Notes under the pieces: model-generated
What the model was told of the DNA's origin: nothing
What the model saw: the letters and a program-made list of their open reading frames with translations, nothing else
Databases searched by the model: none
Origin: Bradyrhizobium paxllaeri
Lineage (GTDB): Bacteria; Pseudomonadota; Alphaproteobacteria; Rhizobiales; Xanthobacteraceae
Length of the DNA: 64,000 nt
Direction of reading: 5' to 3'
Assembly: GCF_001693515.2 (NCBI RefSeq)
Contig: NZ_CP042968.1
Location: 5,332,001-5,396,000 of the forward strand
Program-made: the position numbers and the translations under genes
In this document: positions 31,390 to 38,886 of the stretch, piece by piece
Numbering within the stretch: position 1 is the first letter of the stretch
How the letters are laid out: every line of letters starts with the position of its first letter

Positions 31390-31822
31390 GGCTGCCTGAG
31401 GCTAATGAGGAAAGGGCCGTGCGGATTGACGCAGTCGACACGTGCTCCTCCGGTTGCCTAAGGTCGCGCTTGGATCAAATCGGCTCTATCCCTTAGCGAC
31501 GGAGTTCATTTCTGCAGACAATTTCGGCCATAGCTCTGCCTCCGATGAGCTAAAGGTTTGGTTCTTGAGCGCGTACATTACAAACTAGGTTTCGAGTTGC
31601 TCATGAATATCAATTACATTCCAAACCTATTTTGCGCTGGAATCATGATTCCGATTTGCTCCTCGGACGGCGGCGATGTGCTCACATTTCTGGCGAAGCT
31701 CTTCTGCGCAGCACAGGAGTCAGACGGTAGGCTGCTGCGCACCATGCGCGCGCAGAGGTTCGAACGTGCTAGCGACACACATGTACTGCAAATCTGCGAT
31801 TGCGAATTTGTGACTCAGGACA
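31390..31822. other. No supported gene
   Basis: The plus frame 31558-31845 has a hydrophobic piece but overlaps the end of the ferredoxin gene and has no support. Confidence 0.35.
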
Positions 31823-32170
31823 CTAGCTCCGCTTCAACACCATAACTAGGCGGTCGACACGTTTGCCTTCCTTCAGATGGGACGCGATGATTTCGTCGAT
31901 ATCCTCGGCGGTGGTCGGGCGGTACCAGATGCCGTCAGGATAAATCACCATTAAGGGACCTGCGCTGCAAAAGCCGAGGCAGCCCGCCGCCGTGAAGCCG
32001 ACATCGCTGAGACCTTGTGCTTCGATCGCCTTGCTCATCCTGTCCCACAGGACTTGCGCGCCGGCCGCGCCGCAGCTGCCGTGCGGATGTGTTGGCGGAC
32101 GCTGGACGTGACAAGCAAAGACATGATGTCTGTAGAGTTGAGGAAGCTCGAATTCCATTTCTGAGTTCAT
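31823..32170 (-). CDS. Thioredoxin-like 2Fe-2S ferredoxin
   Basis: 115 residues with the four-cysteine pattern of thioredoxin-fold 2Fe-2S ferredoxins: FACHVQRPPTHPHGSCG (C-x12-C) and CLGFCSAGP (C-x3-C). Such proteins are related to NuoE and occur in nif regions of rhizobia, probably as electron carriers or Fe-S donors. Its ATG overlaps the stop of the BolA-like frame (ATGA), indicating one operon under the NifA/sigma-54 promoter at 32503-32519. Because the upstream frame is broken, translation here may be reduced. Confidence 0.8.
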   Translation of the reverse strand: MNSEMEFELPQLYRHHVFACHVQRPPTHPHGSCGAAGAQVLWDRMSKAIEAQGLSDVGFTAAGCLGFCSAGPLMVIYPDGIWYRPTTAEDIDEIIASHLKEGKRVDRLVMVLKRS

Positions 32171-32456
32171 GCGCCTGCCATTCGTGCGATTGGGTTCATC
32201 TGAAGAGAGACAAGGTAGGAGTGCATCGCCCCTAGGGCTGAGGGTGTCTGAGCAAAGTCGTGAAGCACCGCACCCATTGTCCCGTTGAGCGGCGCATACA
32301 CAATCTGATGCTGCTTTGGCTCTTTACTGTGAAAGCACGCTGAATGACGCGGGCGCCGCAATGATCGCCCTCGCCGCCAAGATATGTCACGGACACCTCC
32401 AGCTTCGGAAAGGCCTTTCCGATCAGGGCTGCAATGGCTGGTCCGATCATCGCCAT
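32167..32456 (-). pseudogene. BolA-like protein, frameshifted
   Basis: The ATG at 32456 begins MAMIGPAIAALIGKAFPKLE, then VTYLGGEGDHCGARVIQRAF, a BolA fold start with the GDH motif. One base is out of register near 32330. The natural continuation KQHQIVYAPLNGTMGAVLHD is in the next frame and runs to a stop overlapping the ferredoxin ATG. BolA proteins work with monothiol glutaredoxins in Fe-S handling. The promoter is intact, so the break may be recent or a sequencing error. Confidence 0.75.
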
Positions 32457-32502
32457 CTTCCTTTGCTCCCGCGTTGCCTGTCTGCTCCATCATCCGTCTT
32501 CA

Positions 32503-32519
32503 TGCAAGCTTCGAACCAA
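32503..32519 (-). promoter_or_regulatory. Sigma-54 promoter of the BolA/ferredoxin operon
   Basis: The minus strand reads TTGGTTCGAAGCTTGCA: GG/GC elements in register with two mismatches to TGGCACG-N4-TTGCA, 47 bases upstream of the BolA-like ATG. Confidence 0.65.
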
Positions 32520-32583
32520 GATGCCGGAGGTCGTGCTTCTGCGCCGATCGTTCTCAATCTGCCGAAGTAGAACTACCAGTCAT

Positions 32584-32599
32584 TGTCACGTTGGCTACA
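32584..32599. promoter_or_regulatory. NifA binding site 1
   Basis: Perfect TGT-N10-ACA (TGTCACGTTGGCTACA), placed between two divergent sigma-54 promoters. Confidence 0.75.
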
Positions 32600-32613
32600 G
32601 AAACGATCTCTTC

Positions 32614-32629
32614 TGTGGCGGACGTGACA
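32614..32629. promoter_or_regulatory. NifA binding site 2
   Basis: A second perfect TGT-N10-ACA (TGTGGCGGACGTGACA), 30 bases (about three helical turns) from site 1. Confidence 0.75.
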
Positions 32630-32707
32630 AACATCGAGCCGCACACGCGGATCGCAGCTTTTCGGCAGCGGGGCCAAACTAGCCGGAAGATCTCCGTTCT
32701 TCCGGAT

Positions 32708-32723
32708 GGCCCGGCTCTTGCAA
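32708..32723 (+). promoter_or_regulatory. Sigma-54 promoter of the TPR pseudogene
   Basis: The plus strand reads TGGCCCGGCTCTTGCA, one mismatch to TGGCACG-N4-TTGCA, about 80 bases from NifA site 2 and 34 bases before the ATG at 32757. Confidence 0.75.
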
Positions 32724-32756
32724 TGTCACGCGGCAGGAGGATTGTAGCGATTACCA

Positions 32757-33115
32757 TGACTGTCGTCTTCTCGCAGGAGCCTATGCATTTCGGCGATCTT
32801 CCCGATGGGATCGATGCTTTGCTGCAACAAGGCTTGATCCGGCGCGAACCGACCGCATCTTTCGGCAAGCGCTGGACCTTCCGACGAGAGGCATGTGATC
32901 ACCGAGCTTGGCTTACGCGAGATCGCAAGCCAAGCCGGCTAGGAGCCCGACTGGCGCCGATGGCAAACCGCAATCAGCGATGCCAGTGGCGCCGACCCTT
33001 CACGCTGTACGCCTTGAGGGCGCCTGCCTTCGATCAATTGATTCCTGAGGCGGAGACCTCGATTACAGGACTACGGTCAACGGATAAGCCCTTTGAATTG
33101 CCGCGCGTGACTGGG
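32757..33115 (+). pseudogene. TPR-type nif-associated gene, frameshifted
   Basis: The ATG at 32757 has an AGGAGG upstream and begins with FSQEPMHFGDLPDGIDALLQ. Later pieces in other frames, ITELGLREIASQAG-(stop)-EPDWRRWQ and SDASGADPSR with LYALRAPAFDQL, match the TPR-like proteins of Bradyrhizobium nif clusters, which align with the intact one at 40578-41114. At least two shifts and one stop inactivate it. Confidence 0.65.
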
Positions 33116-33264
33116 GTTGTACTTCGCAAGGGTGTTCCCCACTCCCCCTACGCGCACGGCCAATCTGGTTTCGGCGAGTCTGAAAGAACTCCCGATAATG
33201 GATCGTTATCTCCCTAACGGTCCTGTTGCGTCTGGGCCCAAACATCCCCCTCCAGCCCAGACGG

Positions 33265-33296
33265 AGCCCTCGGCGGCGTCGAGACCGCCGGGGGCT
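33265..33296 (+). terminator. Rho-independent terminator
   Basis: A 12-bp GC-rich stem (AGCCCTCGGCGG / CCGCCGGGGGCT, one G-T pair), 8-base loop, followed by TTCT. It is oriented to end the plus-strand transcript of the TPR pseudogene. Confidence 0.75.
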
Positions 33297-34245
33297 TTCT
33301 AGCATGCCTTGGATGTCATTAGCACCTGCTCGGTCACGGCGCCGCCACAAGGGCGCATGTCATCGGGAGCAAAGGCCGGGCCCGGCTTCATCCGAGCAAA
33401 AGCGGCTGGCTTCCAAGTTCGCCACGTTGCCGGCCTGCCTCACTTCGTAAACAGCGTGGAACCGTGCAGCTCGCGCTCACCCGCACGCGACTTGTGGATC
33501 TCGCATATGGAGAGGAGCAGCCGCCAATTCTCTTAAAGCACGCCGGCGTCTTATCGCACGCCAAGAGCGAACAGAAAGACAAAGGGCAAGCGCGACGAGT
33601 CCCACCTACTCTTTAGGGTGCGCCATCTTTCATCATACCGGGTTGCCGGGCTGGTTGCGTCTCCAGTCGGCGAGCGTTGACAGCGCGAGGTCGAGCTCGG
33701 CGCGCGCGGATTCGTTGTCACTTGTCTCCTGCCATACGAGGCGCATCCAGGCGAGCCAGGGATCGCGCTCGGCGCCGCCGATGAAAGAATCGAGATAACG
33801 CTGGCCCGCTGAAATGGCTCTTCTCGGGCGCATATAGCCTTGGCCCGCCCTTCAGTCGGTGAGATAGCACTTGAACATCTCCTGGTGACTGGTTGATAAC
33901 CTTCATGTTGGCGCGAAGGTTTGGTCGCAATTCATCGCCCGGTCGTTGGGTAGCGCATGGTGGTTGTGAGCGTACGAATTCCTTCTGTACGTTATTCCCG
34001 AAACTAGGCACTCGCACTCGTACTTCTGGTATCTACCGCTACACTTCCCATTGTTGTCGCCCTCTCTCTCGTCTTGTTAACCGCGTGAGATTCAACGGCG
34101 TCTGGCAGGACATCACAAAGGGATTATCTTGGCGGCGTCCGGATTGGCCGGTGCGTTCGCCGGTGCCTTGAAGCCATTCGCGTGACAGGGGCCAAGTGCT
34201 TTTTTGCGGTCAGGTTAACGAGCTGACAGCTGAAGGAGTTGAAGT
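33297..34245. other. Mostly unassigned; possible small ORF at 33633-33833 (-)
   Basis: The minus frame 33633-33833 (66 residues, GGAERDPWLAWMRLVWQET and ELDLALSTLADWRRNQPGN) looks protein-like and could be the C-terminal end of a lost gene; the family is not recognised. Other frames are shadows. I see no promoter. Confidence 0.35.
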
Positions 34246-34322
34246 TGGTCCTGCCAACGGGAGTTCAACCCGCGAAATCCAGCGTTGAAAGCGCCGACCA
34301 TTTAGCACCAGGGGATGGCAGG
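34246..34322 (-). tRNA. tRNA-Glu (anticodon TTC), complete cloverleaf
   Basis: The minus strand folds completely. Acceptor CCTGCCA/TGGCAGG is 7 of 7, anticodon stem CGGCG/CGCTG is 5 of 5 with loop CTTTCAA (anticodon TTC), T stem GCGGG/CCCGT is 5 of 5 with loop TTGAACT. Discriminator A and an encoded CCA follow. The first base is C rather than G, unusual for chromosomal tRNA-Glu and in keeping with a phage or mobile origin. One base separates it from the next tRNA upstream. Confidence 0.75.
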
Positions 34323-34323
34323 A

Positions 34324-34398
34324 TGGTCGAGCTGTCCGCATCGAACCGAACATCTCCCTGTTTGGAAGACAGGCACGCAGCCCACTACGCCACGCCGC
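34324..34398 (-). tRNA. tRNA-Gly-like (anticodon TCC)
   Basis: Anticodon arm CCTGT-CTTCCAA-ACAGG is perfect and reads TCC. A D arm with GG in the loop and a T arm (GTTCG/CGGAC with an 8-base loop) are present, and a CCA triplet ends one base before tRNA-Glu. The acceptor strands do not pair well, so it is probably degenerate. Confidence 0.55.
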
Positions 34399-34442
34399 AA
34401 AACTTGGTCGTGTCTCAGTTGGCTAGCGCAAGGAGGGGAATA

Positions 34443-34538
34443 ATGGCCTATTATTTGTTGGATACACCTGTCCTAGCTGCGGTTTTGAAACAGACACAAC
34501 CAATTGCGACGGTGCGACGGGATTGTTATATGGAATGA
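34443..34538 (+). CDS. 31-residue ORF with strong ribosome site
   Basis: ATG at 34443 preceded by AAGGAGGGG. The product is short and partly hydrophobic (MAYYLLDTPVLAAVLKQTQ). Its stop overlaps the next ATG (ATGA), typical of densely packed phage genes. Function unknown. Confidence 0.45.
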   Translation: MAYYLLDTPVLAAVLKQTQPIATVRRDCYME

Positions 34539-34648
34539 TGAAGATCGTGATTCCGCTCATTACGCTGGTTGCGGAAGAACAATTTCGACGATCACTTGCC
34601 GCGAGTGCGAGCGGACTTTTGGTCTCTGATCTAGATTCTCCAAACTAA
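34535..34648 (+). CDS. 37-residue ORF coupled to the previous one
   Basis: Starts ATGATGAAG overlapping the preceding stop. It encodes MMKIVIPLITLVAEEQFRRS and an acidic end. Unknown function; the coupling is the evidence. Confidence 0.4.
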   Translation: MMKIVIPLITLVAEEQFRRSLAASASGLLVSDLDSPN

Positions 34649-34730
34649 TACACTACCTAAAATTTTATCGACCTGAAATGAATTTGGTTGTATGGAACAT
34701 CACGTTCTACCTCTCAACCGAAAGACAAGA

Positions 34731-34961
34731 ATGGTTCAGATCTCAGGATCTGTCTTGGTCAATGTCACCGGTTTAGCCGCGGCTGGCACGGTAAGCGCAC
34801 CCGGCCTGAGGGTTGGTGATCGCGTCATCCAGGCGACCGCCGCCTCACTCGACGGAAACGTCAACATCTTCGAGGCGGTCGTTACCGTCGATGACGAACT
34901 GCAACAGTTTGGGGCCTTCGGGTCTGCGGTGCCGTTCGAGATCCTGGCGCTGCGCCTTTGA
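34731..34961 (+). CDS. Small beta-rich ORF, possibly phage-derived
   Basis: 76 residues (MVQISGSVLVNVTGLAAAG..., GLRVGDRVIQATAAS) with the alternating small/hydrophobic pattern of short phage structural or decoration proteins. No named family. Weak ribosome site. Confidence 0.45.
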   Translation: MVQISGSVLVNVTGLAAAGTVSAPGLRVGDRVIQATAASLDGNVNIFEAVVTVDDELQQFGAFGSAVPFEILALRL

Positions 34962-35073
34962 TCCTTTAGAAATTCGATCTATGGCGCAGGGCGCGGGAAT
35001 CCTTCTCATGGCTCGTGGCCAGAAACATGATCTCCGGTATATTATCGCCGGGAACTCTATGGAGAGTGCAGGC

Positions 35074-35295
35074 ATGGCGAAAGAACCTGATGGTCTCGAG
35101 CGTGTCGGAGAGATCGAGATCGACGAGTCGGCTGCGATCACAGTTGAGCAGATCGACGACGAGATAACCGTCGCTATTGCGAGCATTGTGGGCGTTCATT
35201 TTCAGGTGACGGCGGATCAGGCGCTTAAGCTCTCTCGCGCCCTGGCTGTGGCCGCCGAGAGTGCGGCTAAATTCCGTGCATCAACCGAGACGTAG
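35074..35295 (+). CDS. Small acidic ORF in the tRNA cluster
   Basis: 73 residues from the ATG at 35074 (GGAGAG seven to eleven bases upstream; another ATG at 35059). It has EIEIDESAAITVEQIDDEI followed by an Ala-rich amphipathic helix. Unknown family; ends five bases before the tRNA-Ser-like gene on the other strand. Confidence 0.45.
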   Translation: MAKEPDGLERVGEIEIDESAAITVEQIDDEITVAIASIVGVHFQVTADQALKLSRALAVAAESAAKFRASTET

Positions 35296-35299
35296 GAGC

Positions 35300-35384
35300 G
35301 GAGAGTATAGGGAATCGAACCTGTGCGTCCCGAAGGACTCAACGCGTTAGCACCGCGTTGGCTTACCCGTTCGGCCCACTCTCC
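35300..35384 (-). tRNA. tRNA-Ser-like (anticodon GCT) with long variable arm
   Basis: Acceptor GGAGAGT/ACTCTCC 7 of 7; D stem GGC/GCC; anticodon arm ACGCG-GTGCTAA-CGCGT perfect, anticodon GCT; variable arm GTCC-TTCG-GGAC; T arm with 4 of 5 pairs and an 8-base loop. 85 bases, class II length as expected for Ser. No CCA encoded. Confidence 0.75.
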
Positions 35385-35549
35385 GAACTGAGCGAAGTTA
35401 ACGTTTGAAGGTACTTGACGGGAATTGCGGCCAGACCTCATGATCATCGCCGTTGGGACGAGCGATCTTTAAGATTGGGCCCCAACACTCCTCGCCAGAG
35501 CAAAAGATGCCGGGGCGTGCTCTCGCCAGCCCACCACGTTCCCACTTTA

Positions 35550-35625
35550 TGGTGATCGTGGACGGAGTCGAACCGGCATCCTCCGATTTAGGAACCAGCG
35601 CTCTGTCTAGTTGAGCTACACGACC
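35550..35625 (-). tRNA. tRNA-like, probably Arg (CCT), CCA encoded
   Basis: Acceptor GGTCGTG/CACGATC pairs over 7 bp with one G-U; TA at 8-9; D stem GCTC/GAGC; T arm GCCGG/CCGTC with 4 of 5 pairs and loop TTCGACT; discriminator A and CCA. The anticodon stem pairs (CTGGT/ATCGG) but the loop is six bases (TCCTAA), one short, so the anticodon assignment is tentative. Confidence 0.6.
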
Positions 35626-35664
35626 ATCGATTGTTTCTCCGGCGCAGGGGTGTCGAGGTTTTTT

Positions 35665-35735
35665 TGAACAGAGCGGGAGTCGAATCCACCTGTCCGGTTT
35701 TTTAGACCGTACCCTAACCGCCTGGGTCTCTCGCC
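35665..35735 (-). tRNA. Degenerate tRNA-like sequence
   Basis: A D arm CCC/GGG with GG in the loop, an anticodon-like arm CGGT-CTAAAAA-ACCG (would read AAA) and a T arm with loop TTCGACT. The acceptor pairs poorly and no CCA is present. Confidence 0.4.
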
Positions 35736-35820
35736 AAACGACGAGTTCTAAAGCCACAGATTATTTGTATTTTTCGCGCGCAATCGGTGCCTCGGCCGCA
35801 ATATTGGAGGTCAAAGGAGA

Positions 35821-36037
35821 ATGTTTCTCATGCCAAACCTTTGGACTGGATCGCAGTGGAAGGTAACGAACAAAGGCGTCGACACCATCGACAATAGATA
35901 TTTTATCGAGAAAAGGCGTTCACGACGACGAAGGCGGGTGGACGTGGGAAGATCAGATGGACGAAAAGGGCTGGGTCGACATGGCCGACTTTCGCCGCGC
36001 CATGGCCTTCGCCCGGACCAAGTGGCCCAAAAAGTAA
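35821..36037 (+). pseudogene. Small phage-like ORF with a frameshift
   Basis: ATG at 35821 behind AAGGAGA; MPNLWTGSQWKVTNKGVDTI continues in frame to FIEK. The evident continuation VHDDEGGWTWEDQMDEKGWV and DFRRAMAFARTKW lies in another frame after an A-run (GAAAAG). Either a one-base mutation or a slippage site. Family unknown. Confidence 0.5.
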
Positions 36038-36095
36038 TGGCTGCGCGCACAGGAGGCGAACCAGTCTGAGCGTCCTAGCCGATCGGCCGGCGCGC
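36038..36095 (-). tRNA. tRNA remnant lacking the anticodon arm
   Basis: Acceptor GCGCGC pairs with GCGCGC, a T arm ACTGG/CCTGT with loop TTCGCCT (4 of 5) and CCA remain, but only about 54 bases separate the ends; the anticodon arm is deleted. Confidence 0.45.
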
Positions 36096-36099
36096 GATG

Positions 36100-36168
36100 A
36101 TGGTCTGGACAGCGTGCTCCGACCACCCGCCACGCGGTGCTCTTCCACACGAGCTTTACCCAGGGAAA
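36100..36168 (-). tRNA. tRNA-Ala-like remnant (GGC)
   Basis: AGCTC...GAGC D arm and an anticodon arm ACCGC-GTGGCGG-GTGGT (5 of 5, anticodon GGC) are clear; the T arm and acceptor are degenerate. Ends are approximate. Confidence 0.4.
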
Positions 36169-36172
36169 ATCG

Positions 36173-36260
36173 CGCCCCCGGCAGGAGCCAATCCTGCATG
36201 CTCCAGTTGCGGTACTTGTGCTTCGTACGCGCAGCGCATGACTCCGCGAGCGTGCCCGGG
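36173..36260 (-). tRNA. tRNA-Arg-like remnant (ACG)
   Basis: T arm GCAGG-ATTGGCT-CCTGC pairs fully; the anticodon arm TGCGC-GTACGAA-GCACA pairs 4 of 5 with anticodon ACG; the acceptor pairs 5 of 7. The GC-rich ends fit, but the D arm is unclear. Confidence 0.4.
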
Positions 36261-36374
36261 CCATGATCTCTCACCCGTTCGAAAGCAGCGACAGGCGCAG
36301 GACTGGCGAATGTTCATGAGAACGATGGCGCTTTCCCAAAAGACTGCTGAGCCAAGGTCATGAGATCATGTCTG

Positions 36375-36824
36375 TTAATCCGGATGGATTATAATGTCCA
36401 TGGTTTCGTCGCTGTCCTCAAACGGATCGGCAAACCCCTTGTCCTCTACCAGCTTCACGCCACACAGGCAGACCTCGCCGTCGATCACGGCGAGCGCGAC
36501 CGGCTCAAGGGCTTTTCCGTTGCAGGGGCCATCGATGCAAAACCCGCTATCGATCTCGAACGTCGCACCGTGCCGGCCGCATCTAATAAAGGCGCGGTCC
36601 GACGAGAAAAATCCTCCGGCGCCGATGTTGAGCCAGACGCCGTCATGCGGGCAGCGGTTGACATAGCCGTGGTAGGCGTTTCCGAATGTCCGCACCACGA
36701 CAATCGGAAACGGCCGGCTCTCGCCGCTTTCATCGATCCGCGACAGGCAAAAGCCCTTCGCGCCGCCACGCTCGATTAGATCGGCGTGACAAATGGCGAA
36801 CACCTCAATCTCTTGGCTGCCCAT
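36375..36824 (-). CDS. Rieske-type 2Fe-2S protein, nif-associated
   Basis: 149 residues with the Rieske ligand pairs NRCPHDG and FIRCGRHGATF (C-x-H ... C-x2-H). Soluble, no membrane anchor, so a Rieske ferredoxin rather than a bc1 subunit. A paralogue lies at 47339-47746; the two bracket the nif block and share the IVVVR, CPH, CG.HG.TFE and TPVAL/EPVAL segments. Probably an electron carrier for nitrogenase or associated oxygenases; not tested. Confidence 0.85.
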   Translation of the reverse strand: MGSQEIEVFAICHADLIERGGAKGFCLSRIDESGESRPFPIVVVRTFGNAYHGYVNRCPHDGVWLNIGAGGFFSSDRAFIRCGRHGATFEIDSGFCIDGPCNGKALEPVALAVIDGEVCLCGVKLVEDKGFADPFEDSDETMDIIIHPD

Positions 36825-37383
36825 GTCGCGATGCTCCCTTGGCTCATGCTCTCGTCACGCTTTCCTGCCTGAAGGCGTCGACGACGGCACGGGTCAGCCG
36901 AAGCGCGCCAAAATCCACCGGCCAGCTCCTGGCAGGCATCGACGGCGCGCTGAGAATGCCAGAACCAAAGCGCGCCGCGAAGCCGGCCGGCGCTCACCAA
37001 CCTGCACCGCTGTCCCGTTCAGGAACAATGATCTATTGCGAAATCCATTTGCCTTCTCTGCTATTTAACCCCGAGCCTGAACAAACCCGAGCTGAATCCC
37101 AAGGGCTCGATTCATGTTTTCGTTACGAGCACCTTGGGCTCGCGGGCGAGCCGGAAGGGCCGCTTTCGAGCTTCTCATTCTCTTCGCTCGCTCTTCGCGC
37201 TTGCCATCGAGAGTTCCTTGCGGCCTCGTTGGCCCCTAGTCTGCCGCCTGCATTTGTCTGGAGTATTCGGGTTCTGCAGCACCGCCAACAGTGATGTAGC
37301 CTGAATGATCTCCATTATCTTGTCCCAATATGAGACCGTGACTGTCATTCAAGCCTTCCCTTCGTCGCATTGAATTCTTCGGC
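36825..37383. other. Intergenic gap between Rieske and DegT-like genes
   Basis: No recognisable gene. The plus frames here overlap without ribosome sites. No -24/-12 element was found in front of the Rieske gene. Confidence 0.4.
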
Positions 37384-38586
37384 TCAATAAATTGCTGCGC
37401 CAGCGCCGATGTTGATTGACGCATCCTTCACCGTCTCCACGATGAACTCAATTTGGTCGCTGGTCAGATGGGTGTGAAATGGCAGTGCCAGGGCGCGATC
37501 GGCGATCTTTTCAGTGACCAGGAAATCGCCATGCCGATAGCCGAGATCAAAATAATGCCGCTGCAAATGCAACGGATGGCAATAGGCGGCGGCCTCGACC
37601 TGCTCGACGCGCAGGTCATCGACGATGGCATCGCGGCTGGAACGCGTGAAGCGCGTCCCGAGATGGACGAGATAGAGGAACCAGTTCACGCCGGTCGCAT
37701 CGGGAGCCACATAGGGCGGCTTGATACCCTCAAAGGATTGCATATGCGCATTGTAGAGCTGTTCGGCGAGCCGGCGCCGCTCCAGGATTTCCCCGAGGCG
37801 CCTTAGCTGCGCAAGGCCCAGCGCAGCTGTGAGATCGCTCATGCCGGCCTGGTGGGGCGCTGCGCTGCTGATGACAACGGAGGAGCGTTCATCCAGCCGA
37901 TGTGCGCGATGGCGACGTAAGCCAACGGCCAAGTCGATATCATCGGTCACCACCATCCCGCCTTCACCGCAGGTCAGGGCCAGTGGCTGGGCGAAGTCGA
38001 ACACGGCCATATCGCCAAAACGGCCGACGAGCTCGCCCTTGTATCGCGATCCGATCGCTTCGGTCGAATCCTCCAGGAGCGGCAGCTGATGGCGCTGCGC
38101 GATCGCGCGCAGCTCCGACCATGGCGCTGGATGGCCATTGGGGTTGCCACCTATTATCGCCCGCGTGTTGGCCGTGACACGCTCTTCGACCTTCGCCGGA
38201 GCCAAGGCTCCCGACCAATAGTCGACGTCGGCAAACACGGCCCGCGCGCCCACTAGACTGATCGCATGCACCGTCTCGCGAAACGAATAAGGCGAGGCAA
38301 TCACCTCCTGCCCGGGTCCGACGCCGAGCGCTTTTAGCGCAAGCAAGAGCCCGATCGTGCCGCTGGGGACGGCAACGGCATATTTGCGGCCAAGATAGGT
38401 GGCAAAGGCTTTCTCGAAGACGTCAGTGATCGGTCCATTGGAGACTCGCGGCGAACACAGCAGCGCTTCAACGGCAGAGAGCTCGGCGGAGGTGATATCG
38501 GGATCGGAGAGTGGAATGAAGGAAACATCGGCCTCGGCCGCGTCTGCACCATCGTCGCAATGCCCTGCGAGTCCAACGCCGGTCAC
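37384..38586 (-). CDS. DegT/DnrJ/EryC1/StrS aminotransferase-like protein lacking the PLP lysine
   Basis: A 400-residue fold-type I PLP-family protein with the usual VPSGTIGLLLALKALGVG segment, LEDSTEAIGS (the PLP-ring Asp/His region) and CGEGGMVVTDD. In the family the Schiff-base Lys sits in F-S-F-x3-K-x3-T-GEGG. Here it reads FDFAQPLALTCGEGG, putting Leu at position 202. It is therefore unlikely to be a classical aminotransferase. Last gene of the nifB operon; its ATG lies four bases inside the preceding gene's end. Homologues occur in Bradyrhizobium nif clusters, role unknown. Confidence 0.85.
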   Translation of the reverse strand: MTGVGLAGHCDDGADAAEADVSFIPLSDPDITSAELSAVEALLCSPRVSNGPITDVFEKAFATYLGRKYAVAVPSGTIGLLLALKALGVGPGQEVIASPYSFRETVHAISLVGARAVFADVDYWSGALAPAKVEERVTANTRAIIGGNPNGHPAPWSELRAIAQRHQLPLLEDSTEAIGSRYKGELVGRFGDMAVFDFAQPLALTCGEGGMVVTDDIDLAVGLRRHRAHRLDERSSVVISSAAPHQAGMSDLTAALGLAQLRRLGEILERRRLAEQLYNAHMQSFEGIKPPYVAPDATGVNWFLYLVHLGTRFTRSSRDAIVDDLRVEQVEAAAYCHPLHLQRHYFDLGYRHGDFLVTEKIADRALALPFHTHLTSDQIEFIVETVKDASINIGAGAAIY

Positions 38587-38864
38587 CGCCCAGTACTCCT
38601 TGCCGCCAGCAGGATGCCAATCGCCCGCGCAGGATCGGTCGTGATCTGCACGCAGCGATCGCAGCCATCGATCAGATGCAGGTCGAAATGCGGAAAGCTC
38701 CTGAACGGCCGCTCCGTCACGTCAGAGGCATCACAGCGCGTTACGGCGAGCTGCGGAAAGCGGCGCCGCAGCTCGGAGAATGAGCTCGCATCAAGCTTCG
38801 CTTCCGCAAGCACGCGTTCGATTTCGATCAGTTCGTCTGTGCCAAGCGGCATCGCGGCTACCAT
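38583..38864 (-). CDS. Small nif-cluster protein of unknown function
   Basis: 93 residues (ELIEIERVLAEAKLDASSFSE..., RCDASDVTERPFRSF). The stop overlaps the DegT-like ATG by four bases, indicating translational coupling. It resembles the small DUF6129-like proteins of nif clusters, but I am not certain of the family. Confidence 0.7.
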   Translation of the reverse strand: MVAAMPLGTDELIEIERVLAEAKLDASSFSELRRRFPQLAVTRCDASDVTERPFRSFPHFDLHLIDGCDRCVQITTDPARAIGILLAARSTGR

Positions 38865-38886
38865 ATAACTGGTTCCAAAATCAGCT

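Noticed and set aside
32384..33217. 277-codon plus-strand frame
   Set aside because: It crosses promoters, NifA sites and a frameshifted TPR gene; the protein-like parts are in different frames.
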